Source: Conidiobolus incongruus B7586
Taxonomy: Eukaryota > Entomophthoromycota > Entomophthoromycetes > Entomophthorales > Conidiobolaceae
Length of the DNA stretch: 15,216 nt
Reading direction: 5' to 3'
NCBI GenBank assembly: GCA_000697335.1
Contig: JNEM01010506.1
Coordinates: 1-15,216, forward strand
Shown here: positions 1 through 10,076 of the stretch, in pieces
Layout of the letters: each line of letters starts with the position of its first letter
Position numbering within the stretch: position 1 is the stretch's first letter
Notes under the pieces: generated by a model
What the model was told of the DNA's origin: nothing
Seen by the model: the letters and a program-made list of their open reading frames with translations, nothing else
Database searches by the model: none
Translations under genes and position numbers: made by a program

Positions 1-470
1 TTAATAAAAACATTTGTTTTGAAATATTAAAAATTTAAGTGAAAGATATTGATATTAAAAAAATTATTAAATTTATATTTTTATGTATTTTTATAGATTA
101 TATATTAAAAATTAAACTACAATTAGATTTTAAAAATATAATTTTATTTAATTCCTGTAATAATAATAAATTAATAATAAATTTTTAATATATAGTTCAA
201 ATTTCAAATAAATATAATTGAAAAATTATGAAAATTAAGTACTTAATAAAAAATCAAAATATATTTTAATAGTTTATAAATCAACTCTTTGAAATATTAT
301 AAAGCATTATAAAACGTTCATAATCTTAAATCATAATAATAATTAAGCGATATCTCTATTAATATTTAAATTATCTGATTTGAAGTTTTTAATAATTTAA
401 TTTTAAACTTTAAAAATAAAACTTTCAAACAATTTAAATTAATAATTTAAGACCATTAATGGGTGAATAT

Positions 471-491
471 TATATATATATATATATATAT
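471..491. repeat. (TA)10 microsatellite
   Basis: Ten perfect TA units plus one T lie in an AT-rich background. A shorter (AT)7 tract lies at 14761-14774. The tract should vary in length between strains. Confidence 0.9.
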
Positions 492-859
492 CATAGTTAT
501 CTTGGATATTCAATAATAATTCTAGAAATTTTTAGGAACTTTCATTGAATTAAAATATTTAAAGTAATGATTATAATTATCGTGATGATAAGTATTAATT
601 ACTTTGTATTATATTAACTGAGGATTTGAAATGATTAAAAAATAAAAATAGACATTTATATTGATATATATAGTTATTCGATTAATTTAATAAAAGATTA
701 CTGAGACATAGTTTTTGATACTTTAAAATTACTTTCTAAACAGATATATATAGGAATGTATAATTAATATTTAAAAATTTAATTAGAATAATTGAAATTT
801 TAAATATTAATTACAAAAAGTTCATTGAAAACAGCTTTATATATTAAGAAATATTAAAT

Positions 860-884
860 AATCATTGCTAAAATGAAGTAGTTA
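860..884. repeat. short dispersed repeat, partner at 14510-14534
   Basis: This 25-nt segment aligns without gaps to 14510-14534 in the same orientation with three mismatches. It contains the shared core ATCATTGC followed by AAAATGA. The partner copy runs on into a GC-richer block that looks like a transposon terminus. This copy does not continue recognisably, so it may be a decayed fragment or chance similarity in a low-complexity background. Confidence 0.3.
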
Positions 885-1423
885 AATAAATATCACATAC
901 ATTGAGGTGAAATTGATAAATCTTGAAATATTAGATAGATTTGATTAAATAACCAATTCAAATTTGAATAAATTTGCAATCAATATTTTGTTAGGAATTA
1001 TACAATTACATTAGATAATCAATTTAACTATGAATAATATAATTTTTAAGAATTTCAAACATACTAAAATTAAATAACTATTTATTTATAAAAAATAATC
1101 AAATAAATTTTTAATTTATTGTTATAAAATAAAATATGAATTTCACATTATTAAGAATATAAATTAACTCATAATTTAAAATCGATATATTATCAATTTT
1201 ATCTTGGAATTAATTGAATTTCATAAAATTAATCACTTCTATCTAATATATTTATAATAATAATAAAATCTAATACTTATAAAATACAGTTTTTTAATTA
1301 ATTTGCATTATTATATTACAATTTATTCAATTATTCATTTTCATAAAAATTTCAAAATTTTTTTATTCTCTAAAATCAAATTTTAATAATTCTATAATCT
1401 AGCGAATCTATTTACTCTGATCA

Positions 1424-2581
1424 TTAATTATTCCATTTAACCAACAAAATCTCCCTCTTGACTCCTCCTTCAACCTCATAGACAACTTCATAATTAAGTT
1501 TTTGTTCTTGATCAATTAATTGTTTGAAGCCCAAAGTACCTCCACCACATCCAAAGTATACAGTCTTAGCGGCGACGTAGCACTTACCGTGAGGATACTT
1601 GAGTAATTTAAGGATATTATTGTAAAGGTTGTGGATCACTGTAGGTGTGTACAGAGTTTCACTGGTGATAATGACATCATAAGGATTTTCGGTATGGGGT
1701 CTTGAGGGATCGAGTTGGAGTAATTCATCCTAAAATTATTAGTTAATGAAAATAGTCATTACGTATTGAGAGTCATTAATAGTCACCAATTTGTTCCAAT
1801 CGCCGTAAAAGCATCTCATCTTATGTCTGCAAACTTGAGTTAATTGCTCAAGATTTTCGTTAGGATTAAATTCGATCATGACAGTATCAACATCGTCCTC
1901 AGCTTTGAAATCCTTCAGAATACCGGGACGTCCCTTCAAATTTCCAATTAAATTAGGCACTGTAACTAATCTGAGTACCTGACTGTTAAAATCACTCAAA
2001 TGTAATTGACCAAAGTTGAACTGTTGGAGCAATGTCAATGTGGGTAAACTGCTGCCACATCCCAATTCAATAATATTCTTTCCTTCAAATTCCTCGAGAT
2101 TCAATTTCAATAGAAATTGACTCAAGTCTACCGAAGATTCCCAAGTCTTGAACCCACCTTCGTACACCCCTTGGATTACGTCGTTTTGGTCGATCCAGTC
2201 CAAAGGAACGGGTACAGATTGATCCCCCTGGTTAAGAGGATCTTCAGAAGCTAGCTGTAGTTTAATATCTGGTAGAGTTCTCTTCAACAATTGAAAATCT
2301 TCTAAAATTGGTATGGGTTCATATTCGAAAACTTGAGGTTGCTAATTATTATATTAGTTAATGTAATAATATTACTATTAATTATATGATTACTAGTTGA
2401 GAAATGATTAATTCACCAAATTCAGCACTTTGAATATTTTTGTTTGAATCAATAATTGTCGAGCTAGTATTGGATTGCCAGTCAATTTTACCAGAATCTG
2501 AGTCTACCTAATATTTGTTTAATAACTGCTATATTATTGTTTTAAAATTATTATTACTTGAAAATTAAAACTAAAAGACAT
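1424..2581 (-). CDS. HPM1: HPM1/METTL18-type protein-histidine N-methyltransferase
   Basis: This is a class I SAM-dependent methyltransferase of the family that, in yeast, methylates one histidine of ribosomal protein Rpl3; a cytosolic or nuclear role in ribosome biogenesis is inferred. Four exons on the minus strand: 2558-2581, 2394-2507, 1763-2341 and 1424-1729. Introns are 50, 52 and 33 nt, all phase 0 with GTAAT donors and TTAG acceptors, giving 340 aa. The start, MSFSFNFQ, matches the family's N-terminus, and an in-frame stop without another ATG lies upstream. Family motifs are GVYEGGFKTWE (104-114), SAM motif I IIELGCGSSLP (136-146), the acidic SDFNSQVLRLVTVPN region (162-176), FYGDWNKL (224-231) and DVIITSETLY (257-266). 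The length fits the family. Introns 2 and 3 share a TTAACTAAT branch-point-like sequence near the acceptor. The next gene, FPGS, lies 199 bp upstream on the same strand. Assignment to the family is firm; the substrate is by homology. Confidence 0.93.
1730..1762 (-). other. HPM1: 33-nt spliceosomal intron in HPM1
   Basis: The intron begins GTAATG and ends TTTTAG, with ATTAACTAAT close to the acceptor as a plausible branch site. Removing it joins ...INDSQY to DELLQLDPSRP in frame, as the methyltransferase fold requires. Its length is a multiple of three, but it carries an in-frame stop, so retention would truncate the protein after about seven extra residues and remove the SETLY region. Confidence 0.88.
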
Positions 2582-2780
2582 TGTAAATGTTAATTGATAT
2601 TGAATTAACACAAAATTGGATCAACTTTTTAAAAAAAACTTTTTGAAATTAAAAATTATGGGATGTTTAAAGATTGGAAAATTGGTTAAAAAAATATTTT
2701 AAGAGTAAAAAATAATTAAAAATAATAAAACTATATTATAAACAATATTAAAAATAAATAGAATAATCATTTATATCAAG

Positions 2781-4397
2781 TTATTGGACAGGTAAATTAA
2801 GCACTGTCATAGTTCCTCCAATTAGATGAAGACTTCCAGTGACTAAGATATGATCAAAACCTTCAGCATCACTGAAAGATTGAATAAATTGAACACTCTC
2901 TTCAATTGTCCCAAACACTTTAGGAAGTGGTTTGATATCAGGATGATTGTCAATCCACCACTGCTCCACCTGATGCTGAAGTTCTAGCTTGGGATCTTTG
3001 TTAACGGTATTGTTAACTGCGTCAGGTCTTCCCAACGAGTCGTTGTTGTAGATAATGTTGGGACATGTTACCAATTGAATTTGGATATCTTTCAAAGTGT
3101 TTAACTTTTTGGAGATGATTTCGATCATTTCAAGCCCATTACGACCGTTGGCGGCATTGTACAAAAGACAAATTTTCTTAGCATCACTTGGAAGTTGAGA
3201 AATAAACCAGTCAACACAGGCATTGACACTGTCAGCGGTGTGGGCGCCGTCAAGGTACCAAACTCTTCGGGACTCTTGCACGATTTGGGACCTTCCAGGC
3301 CATTTGGTGTTCTTTAAACCTTCAAGTGCGAATTGTGATAAGATTGTGCGAGATTCGTCAGTCCAGCAAGATTGGCTTTGGGGACGTTGCTGACGGAGCC
3401 AAATGTCACATAGTTCAATGGCGACGGAGGCATTTTCATATTGATGGGAACCTGCAAGGGAGAGTTCAATGTCTTCGGGAAGTGGTTTAGCAACTGTTAA
3501 GGGTGCATTCTTCTCATTGGCACGTTTTTGAATAGCCTCAAAAGCTGATGTCAATTGATTTCCACAAGTGACAGCAGGACGTCCTTGCTTAATGATACCA
3601 GCTTTATGCCAAGCAATCTCTGCGACTGTATAACCAAGAATGTTCTGATGATCTAGTCCAATCTTTGTAATACCACAGGATACAGGGTTGACAATGACAT
3701 TAGTGGAGTCGTATTCACCTCCAATGCCTACCTCTAGAATCACAGCATCGACATTCTCAACCATAAAAGCGTGAAAAGCAACTAACGTCAAAAATCTAAA
3801 GTAACTGGGCCCTGGTAAGTGGGGTCTATACTCACTGCGATGTTTGCCCACCAACCTATCATAGCAGTAGTAGAAGTAATCGGCAAATTTGTCCTTGGAA
3901 ATGGGTACACCGTTAATTCTTATACGCTCTCTAACTTCCATCAAGTGGGGCGATGTGAACAAACCCGTTTTAATCCCGTCTGGATGGGCTCTCAAAATAT
4001 GATCGCAAAAAGCACTCGTCGACCCCTTGCCCTTCGTGCCTGTAATGTGGATGAAATTCAATTTATCTAAACTATGGGGCTAACTCAAAGAATTAATACC
4101 AATAACAAAAACTAATTCAATATGTTTACATTATAACCTAATAACTCCAAATATTCAACCATTTCAGGAATACTCTTCTGAAAGTCCTGTTTACCAGATT
4201 TTCTTATTTGTTCCAAAATATTAGCATTACTTTGTAAATTGTTTAAATCGTTAACAGCTGACTATAACTAATTTAATAACTTGATAAAATGATAGTAATT
4301 TTAAGTTTACCTCGTAATTTCTATTCATCATAGTAGAATAAAATTTTAAATTAATTAAACTTCTAAATTTCAAATGATTAAACTTTAACAAAAACAT
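2781..4397 (-). CDS. MET7: folylpolyglutamate synthase
   Basis: This ATP-dependent ligase adds gamma-linked glutamates to folates, keeping them in the cell and raising their affinity for one-carbon enzymes. Exons on the minus strand are 4311-4397, 4130-4261 and 2781-4079, with introns of 49 and 50 nt (both GTAAAC donors). The long form has 505 aa, a little shorter than yeast Met7. Motifs in long-form numbering are NYESAVNDLN early in the Mur-ligase-like fold, P-loop GTKGKGST (87-94), TSPHL (115-119), EVGIGGEYDSTN (189-200), LDH (215-217), the eukaryotic-type IAWHKAGIIKQG region to residue 239, HQYEN (285-289) and DGAHT (350-354). Two in-frame starts are likely. The ATG at 4397 adds 22 residues rich in K, R, F and L with no acids, resembling a mitochondrial presequence. 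The tandem ATGs at 4331 and 4328 would give a cytosolic 483-aa form. Base -3 is T at 4397 but A at 4331, which favours leaky scanning. Function is certain; which start dominates is not. Confidence 0.95.
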
Positions 4398-4945
4398 GTA
4401 GATTTTATAAATAATAATAATTTGATTAATATATAATTTTAATTAAATTTTATTTTTAATGGGACTTTTTTAATAATACATTATTTTTTTTTGATTTGAC
4501 AATTTAGGAATTAGGATTTTAATTGGAATTAGTAGTTAATTAGATTATGGGAAAATTACCAGAAATCCGAAATAGATATATGACAATGAGTTTAATAAAA
4601 TATAATAAAATATTATAATGAATATGATTATTAAATTATAAAGGCGTTATTAAATTATTTAAATTATTATAATGCATTAAAAATAATTTGAGAGTTATTT
4701 AGCACAAACATTGAAATATTGATAAAGAATATATTGTTTAAAATGGGAATAATCTGAATAATTGGAATCGTTGATTGGCTAAAAAGCTGATTATAACATC
4801 AGGATCAAATTAGAAAATAACCAATACAAAAAAATAAGGTGAAAAATTAATGACTACTGATGTGAATAAATTGCTGAATTAAAATAGAAAAAGGGAAATT
4901 ATTTTAATTAAATGAGAATTTTGAAATTATTTGAAAAGTGAATAA
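4398..4945. other. intergenic region between FPGS and tRNA-Arg
   Basis: This is the divergent spacer holding the FPGS promoter (minus strand) and the 5' flank of the tRNA (plus strand). It is AT-rich with T and A runs. The in-frame extension of FPGS meets a stop near 4447, so no earlier FPGS methionine is available. No ORF or RNA gene is apparent. Confidence 0.7.
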
Positions 4946-5018
4946 GGTTCCATGGCCAAATGGATAAGGCGCTTGACTACGGATCAAGAGATTCCAGGTT
5001 CGATCCCTGGTGGAATCG
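4946..5018 (+). tRNA. tRNA-Arg, anticodon ACG
   Basis: The 73-nt cloverleaf is complete. The acceptor pairs 4946-4952 with 5011-5017, with one G-U pair at 2-71. The D stem is GCC/GGC. The anticodon stem is CTTGA/TCAAG around loop CTACGGA, with ACG at 4979-4981. The T stem is CCAGG/CCTGG with loop TTCGATC, and the discriminator is G at 5018. There is no intron and no encoded CCA. The first anticodon base is expected to be edited to inosine, so the tRNA would read CGU, CGC and CGA. The B box GGTTCGATCCC (4997-5007) fits RNA polymerase III. Confidence 0.97.
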
Positions 5019-5038
5019 TAATTAATATTCCTTGTTAG

Positions 5039-5044
5039 TTTTTT
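5039..5044 (+). terminator. RNA polymerase III T-run terminator
   Basis: Six consecutive T residues lie 21 nt after the tRNA 3' end, the first run of this length downstream. Such runs end pol III transcription. A T6 run is not rare in DNA this AT-rich, so the assignment rests on position. Confidence 0.7.
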
Positions 5045-7737
5045 GTCATATATTTATTACAAATTAGTTTTAAATCTATTTTAAACCAATAATTATCTAT
5101 TTTCAAAACGAAGCCCTTTTAATGATTAATAAAGTATCTTCTATATTAAATTTATATATTTTATTTACTATATGAATTAGGCTGAAAATTCAGATCTGGC
5201 AGCACTGTGCATTACATATTACTGAATGCCTTGACTCCCATATTTTATTTTAAATTTAATATTTTTAATCTAGTATCTCTATTAAAGTGAAAAATTTTTG
5301 TCACTCGAACACAAAATTATAAAAATTTATGGTAATCTAAGATTTATTTTGATATTGTGGCATTTGCATATTTGATTCTTTTAGTATGCATAAAATGATT
5401 TTTATTAGCCATTAGCTGGATTGTTTAAAGCATCAAATCAATTATAATACTACATTCGAAATAAAACTAAGGTTCAAGTAATATAGTTGATGTATTATTA
5501 ATTTTTATATGTGTCAAAACTTGTTGATTAATTTAATAATAAAGAAATATTAATAATAATTTGATGTATTAAATTATTTGAAAATATAAAAATTTATCTA
5601 ACCTTTATTAAATTAAAAATTTAAAAGAAATAAACTAATTTGAATATTATATATTTAAATTAATAAAATAAATTTTAAATAAATAGTATTTAATACTAAA
5701 TAAATATAATTTAATAAATTTTTTATTTTATTATTAAAATTAAAATTATAAAAATTTTATAAAATTAATTTAATTGTATTTCATTTAATATATATCTAGA
5801 GTAAAAGTATGTAAATAAATATCCCCCAATATATGGTCACATTTTGTATTTACAGGTTAAATTTTATTTTTAGTGATAGTGATATATATATTTTACACAT
5901 ATATTTCTTCAATATTTAATTTAATAGATGATTAGTTAGATAGTTAGTTAATTATAATGAAACGGTATTATACAAGTTTATAATAACACTAATATAATTT
6001 ATAAATATATATTAGATCTTAATTTTTATTTAATGATAAAAAAATGTAATATGAAAATGATATTATTAATATTAATCCGAAAGCAATTTCAATAATTAGT
6101 AATATTTATTGTGTAAATTGTTATTGATTATTAAAATAATAATCTGCTAGTCATGATTTTTGTTCATTTATTCATTCAACCTAATTAAATTCCATAGAAA
6201 AATCAAAGAATAAATAATTGGAATACAGCATAACATAAGGAATTATGAATTTGAATGGAATTAAAGTACTGCTTGAGGATGCGATAACTTGTAATCAACT
6301 TTCATTAAGGGTTTTTTTGATTGCATGTTGTGTAATTCATATTAAAGTCAGACGACTTGATGATTGAAGTATTTGGAATTGATATGCTACAAAAGTGTGA
6401 CAAATGTAACCAAATTTAATCAAAAAACCTCTGAAACCCATAATTTATATAGTGTTTTAATCAATGGGAAAAGTGTCGTAATATTTTTTGATTTATTTTT
6501 CTATGCTTTATAAAAGCATTTATGATAATGGTTTATAGCATAATTAATATATCAAGATTTATTAAAATTAATTAGTTTATATATTTTTTAAATTATATAT
6601 TCTACTTTTATAATTTTAATTATAATATATATTTTAGAATTATAAACTATTATCAGTTAATATACATATATATTCATTTATGGTTATTTTTTTATTAAAA
6701 TATATCTATTGAAGTTTTATTATATAATTTAAATAATATTAAATTAAATAATAACTATCAAAAGAATTTATTTTGGTATTATTAAAACTCAATCATATAC
6801 CTTTTAAAGATATTTAATATTTATTAATAGCTTATAAATAAAGATTTATTTAAAACTACCATATATTGCTTAAGCTATTAGTATATAATAAAAAGGAGTA
6901 TTATTTAATATTTACCAAAATCTAAAAAATTAATAACAATTATTATTTTATAATTTATTTATAAATTAAAAAAAATATCGAAAAAAGACTTTTTATTATT
7001 TCAGCTAAAGTTATTAAGGTAATCCAATAATGATTATATTAGTATTTTATATTGATTAAGGCTTGACTTTAAATTAATTATTCAAAATATCAGATAAGTA
7101 TTTTAAAATTTAACAAACTCTTAGAAAAAACTAAAGTAATTATAATTAAGTAAAATTTATTAAGATATAAGCAAAAAAATTATTATATTAAATAATTTTA
7201 ATCAATAAACCATAGATATATTTATATAATGTTTATAAAAAAATAAAACAAAAGTTCAAGTTAAAATAACTTTTTTAATAAATTTTAATTAATAAACAAT
7301 TTATTTGTAAAAGACAGTTAGTTATTGATATAGATTATATTAATATATAGTTACTTTATTTAGTTTTTAAAAGTAAATTAATTAATATAATATTTAATAT
7401 TTTTTAAAATAGATTAGTATTAATTAAAAATATTAATTATTTCATATAATTATAAAGCACTTAATGCTAAAGATATAACAAATCCTTTATATAAAATAAC
7501 TAGAAAAATTATTATATCTAGTGTATTGACTAATTTATAACTTATATAATTACAGCTATTATAACTTATTAAAAAACATACTTAAAAGAAGGAAACTTCT
7601 TATAATTCAATTTAATTAGTTTATGAAATATTAAATTTGAGTCTTTAATAAAAGACTATTTTTAAATGTTAAAGCAAAGAGTTATTGATAACAAAAGAGA
7701 GTATTAATGTTAATTTATATTTATCTATACATTATAA
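5045..7737. other. gene-free AT-rich region with two small GC-richer islands
   Basis: No gene is visible over about 2.7 kb. Most of it is close to 85-90% AT. Two patches stand out: a short GC-richer island at about 5193-5240, and 6245-6510, which has overlapping stop-free, protein-like blocks listed separately. The part from about 6540 to 7730 is the poorest in G and C in this half of the window and shows only simple A/T runs. Confidence 0.65.
6245..6510 (+). pseudogene. possible coding fossil, family uncertain
   Basis: This GC-richer patch carries two adjacent stop-free blocks. The first, 6245-6364, starts with ATG and reads MNLNGIKVLLEDAITCNQ and on for 40 codons. The second, 6364-6510, is 49 codons in another frame and includes NLYSVLINGKSVVIFFD. 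The latter weakly recalls the exonuclease part of family-B DNA polymerases carried by some mobile or virus-like elements in fungal genomes. That resemblance is from memory only. If it is such an element, it is an old, broken fragment with at least one break. It could also be chance. No element ends are visible. Confidence 0.25.
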
Positions 7738-9170
7738 ATTTTGCCATTATCTAATTTATGTAGTAATATTAAATTTATGACCAGTCTAACAAAATTCCTA
7801 TTTAATCATAATTTTAATATAATAAAATTTTATTACAACAATTAAAAATTAATTATTCAAAATCATATAAATAATTATGAGCATAAATAATTTTTTATTT
7901 GGATTTGAAAAATTTACGCAGTAAAAATCTTCAAACCTTTGGTTAATGAAATTAGATAGTTACATTTATCTAGTCAGGATTCATCGTTTGATATATCAAA
8001 TCTGTATTATTGGCTATATATTCCATAACATGTTATATTGTAATATGATTGAATTACATACATTACTGGAAATGCTATTTCTAAATCCTGAAAAACATTC
8101 AATTTATATCCACATCAAAATTATACGTTGTAGAAAAAAAATATAATATTCAAAAAATGAATAATATCCATTATAAACAAGCTCAATATAAAATCTAGAA
8201 AACTCGATTTTAAGTGAACGATTTCTAATATGATTTGAATGGAACAGCAAATAATGGACTAGGATCTATAAATATTTCTATAGTTGCAAAATTTAATAGA
8301 TTTGAGAAAATTTGATAATTGATGTTAAAATCATTTCCATATAATTAATATGAATATTAATATTATGTAAATGAATTTAACAAATTTGAATGACAATTGT
8401 ATTATAATCTAGATTTTTATAGAAGTTTATATATTATTCTCCAAAGCAAAACAAAAAATATAATAATATAGTAACGTAATAATTCGAAATGTACTAAAAA
8501 TTGGTCGAATATTAGAATTGAATTCTTTGTAGCAAATTGGTAAACTGAAAATTGATCAATCAATAATTTAATTATCAATTTTTGCCAATGAAAATATATC
8601 AAACATGGAATTATCACATAATTGTAATATATGAATATTCTACAAGTGTTATATATTTATGAGATAAATTGGATTTGTTGATAATAATGATTTTCTCTAA
8701 TATTTCCAAAATTATAATAGTGCCAATCTTGTAAATTGAATTGGTTCATCAATTTTCACGGTATATATTCTATCCATTATTTCTATAATTCAATTCTTAG
8801 TTATTCGGAAAATTATTTGGGGTTGAAGGTGTTCTCATTAAGTGATATTAGTTTCAACTTTAATAACAAATATGATCATCATTATAAATAGTTGAAAATT
8901 TTTAATTTTTAGTTGAAATATGTAAAGTTTTTTGATCAGTTTTATTAGATTATAAATTTGAATTAAATACAATTTCTTTTAATATTGAGAGCTTAATTAT
9001 CATCAATGTAACCGTAACAATTAAGAAATAATATATATTCTACGATAATATAATTTGAAAAACTGACTAAGAATATCAAGTACATTTTGCACCAATAAAT
9101 TCTATACTATAAAAATTGTTCAGAATCCATACAATTTTGATAAATATAGTTAAGGAGGTAAAATATGGTT
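7738..9170 (+). pseudogene. decayed leucine-rich-repeat-like coding relic
   Basis: No intact frame exists, but GC is clearly higher than in the flanks and the plus strand holds a series of stop-free blocks with a leucine-rich-repeat flavour. They are 7738-7842 (SLTKFLFNHNFNIIKF), 7946-8146 (66 codons from ATG, with IELHTLLEMLFLNPEKHS), 8232-8312, 8572-8631 (ISNMELSHNCNI), 8721-8888 (56 codons, with LGLKVFSLSDISFNFNN), 8936-9028 (FELNTISFNIESLIIINVTV) and 9113-9169, the last in the same frame as its predecessor. Spaced L/I and N positions repeat from block to block. I infer a former LRR protein gene broken by many stops and frame changes. The minus-strand ORF at 8417-8617 lies across this stretch and looks like a shadow. 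The family is not identified, and a chance run of open blocks is the alternative. Confidence 0.35.
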
Positions 9171-9309
9171 AAAAATTTTTGAAATTAATCTAGGATTTCA
9201 CTTTTAGTCAAAAGGATGACCTAAAAATTAGTTGATTTAGTCTATAATATTAATTAAATTGTATTGAGTTTAATAATAATTAATATATTATAATTTTGAC
9301 TCTATTTTA

Positions 9310-9353
9310 ATAACCACAATATATCCTTGTATTTATATATATATTGTGGTTAT
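9310..9353. repeat. perfect 15-bp inverted repeat with 14-nt loop
   Basis: The arm ATAACCACAATATAT at 9310-9324 is exactly reverse-complementary to 9339-9353, with loop 9325-9338. The CCAC/GTGG core makes this more than an AT palindrome. It lies between the LRR-like relic and the minus-strand remnant. It could be a transcript hairpin, a short foldback element or a protein-binding palindrome. No neighbouring T-run or gene end explains it. Confidence 0.8.
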
Positions 9354-9539
9354 CAACAAAAATTTAATTTAAATAAAAGTTAGAGGATATTATTGGATTA
9401 AAACAATGAAATAAATAAATTAAGAGAATTGAGAGATTCAGGAGAATTAAATAAAAATTTGTTGAATTACAAAAAATAACCCAATGATGTAGATCCATAT
9501 AATATTTTTGTTTATATTATTTATTTTTAATAAAATCCT

Positions 9540-10069
9540 CCTAATTTAAGGAAAAAGGACGATCCTTGAATATTATTTTATATTGATTGCAATGATATCA
9601 CTTGGAAGATGTATATGTCTGGGTATCAATCTGTATTGTTTGTTATGAGAGAATATTTAATTTTGCATTATATTAACATGAAAAATACTTGATTAAATAA
9701 TATTTAAACGGGTTCATTTTTATGGTGTATCACATGGATTTGTAATGGTGTTGTCTGCTTATTGATTGGGTAATTGGTTTCCCACTCGATTTCAAAATGC
9801 TGATAATTTTAATATTTCAAGTTGATGAGGAATATTGTGGATTTTGACCCAAATCAATTCGACTAATACTATTCTATCTATTCAAATATCATTTTCTAAT
9901 ATTTGATCATTTTCACAATACTTAAAATAACCACCTTTGACTATAATTCATCCCTCAATAAAATCCCATTTTGATCATTATAAGGATATTAAATGGTGAG
10001 AATGTAAATGTCCATAAATAGATTAGGTGATTTTCGTATTCTAATGCTTTTTTAGTGCATATAAAATCT
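9540..10069 (-). pseudogene. decayed minus-strand coding remnant, possibly a retroelement
   Basis: GC here (roughly 25-37% by row) is well above the surrounding desert, and minus-strand frames show protein-like blocks. The best, 9795-9881, includes ELIWVKIHNIPHQLEILKL. The W-V-K-x-x-N-I-P core recalls the DUF4283-like part of ORF1/gag-type proteins in LINEs and related retroelements. Another open block on this strand lies at about 9957-10069 and includes KKALEYENHLIYLWTFTFSP. The element, if real, is old and broken in several places. No terminal repeats or poly(A) tail are evident. The family is inferred from a short motif only; the stretch might instead be regulatory DNA upstream of BEM1. 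Confidence 0.25.
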
Positions 10070-10076
10070 TATCATG

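Larger units (their letters stand above)
1..1423. other. AT-rich intergenic DNA, no gene seen
   Basis: Composition is very AT-rich throughout and all frames are closed by frequent stops. It holds a (TA)10 microsatellite at 471-491. A 25-nt stretch at 860-884 matches 14510-14534 at 22 of 25 positions and may be a worn copy of the same repeat. The last bases before 1424 are the 3' flank of the minus-strand methyltransferase gene. I see no RNA gene. Confidence 0.7.

Noticed and set aside
3819-4070. Plus-strand 83-aa ORF
   Set aside because: It lies entirely opposite the FPGS exon that encodes the P-loop region and has no family features of its own; it is a shadow.
6358-6434. C/D-box snoRNA candidate (TGATGA at 6358, CTGA at 6431)
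   Set aside because: The base before TGATGA is not a purine, the flanks of the two boxes do not pair into a terminal stem, and the boxes are common by chance.
8417-8617. Minus-strand 66-aa ORF
   Set aside because: It is made of F, I, L and Y with no motif, starts from a non-reliable context and lies across plus-strand LRR-like blocks. It is better explained as composition plus shadow.
9580-9780. Plus-strand membrane-protein-like pieces (for example SFLWCITWICNGVV)
   Set aside because: They are short and fall in several frames opposite the better minus-strand blocks. Hydrophobic readings are expected when T-rich DNA is translated.
9540-10070. Nuclear copy of mitochondrial DNA, because one minus-strand frame opens more if TGA is read as Trp
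   Set aside because: TAA and TAG also interrupt the frame, and the translation does not resemble any mitochondrial membrane protein.
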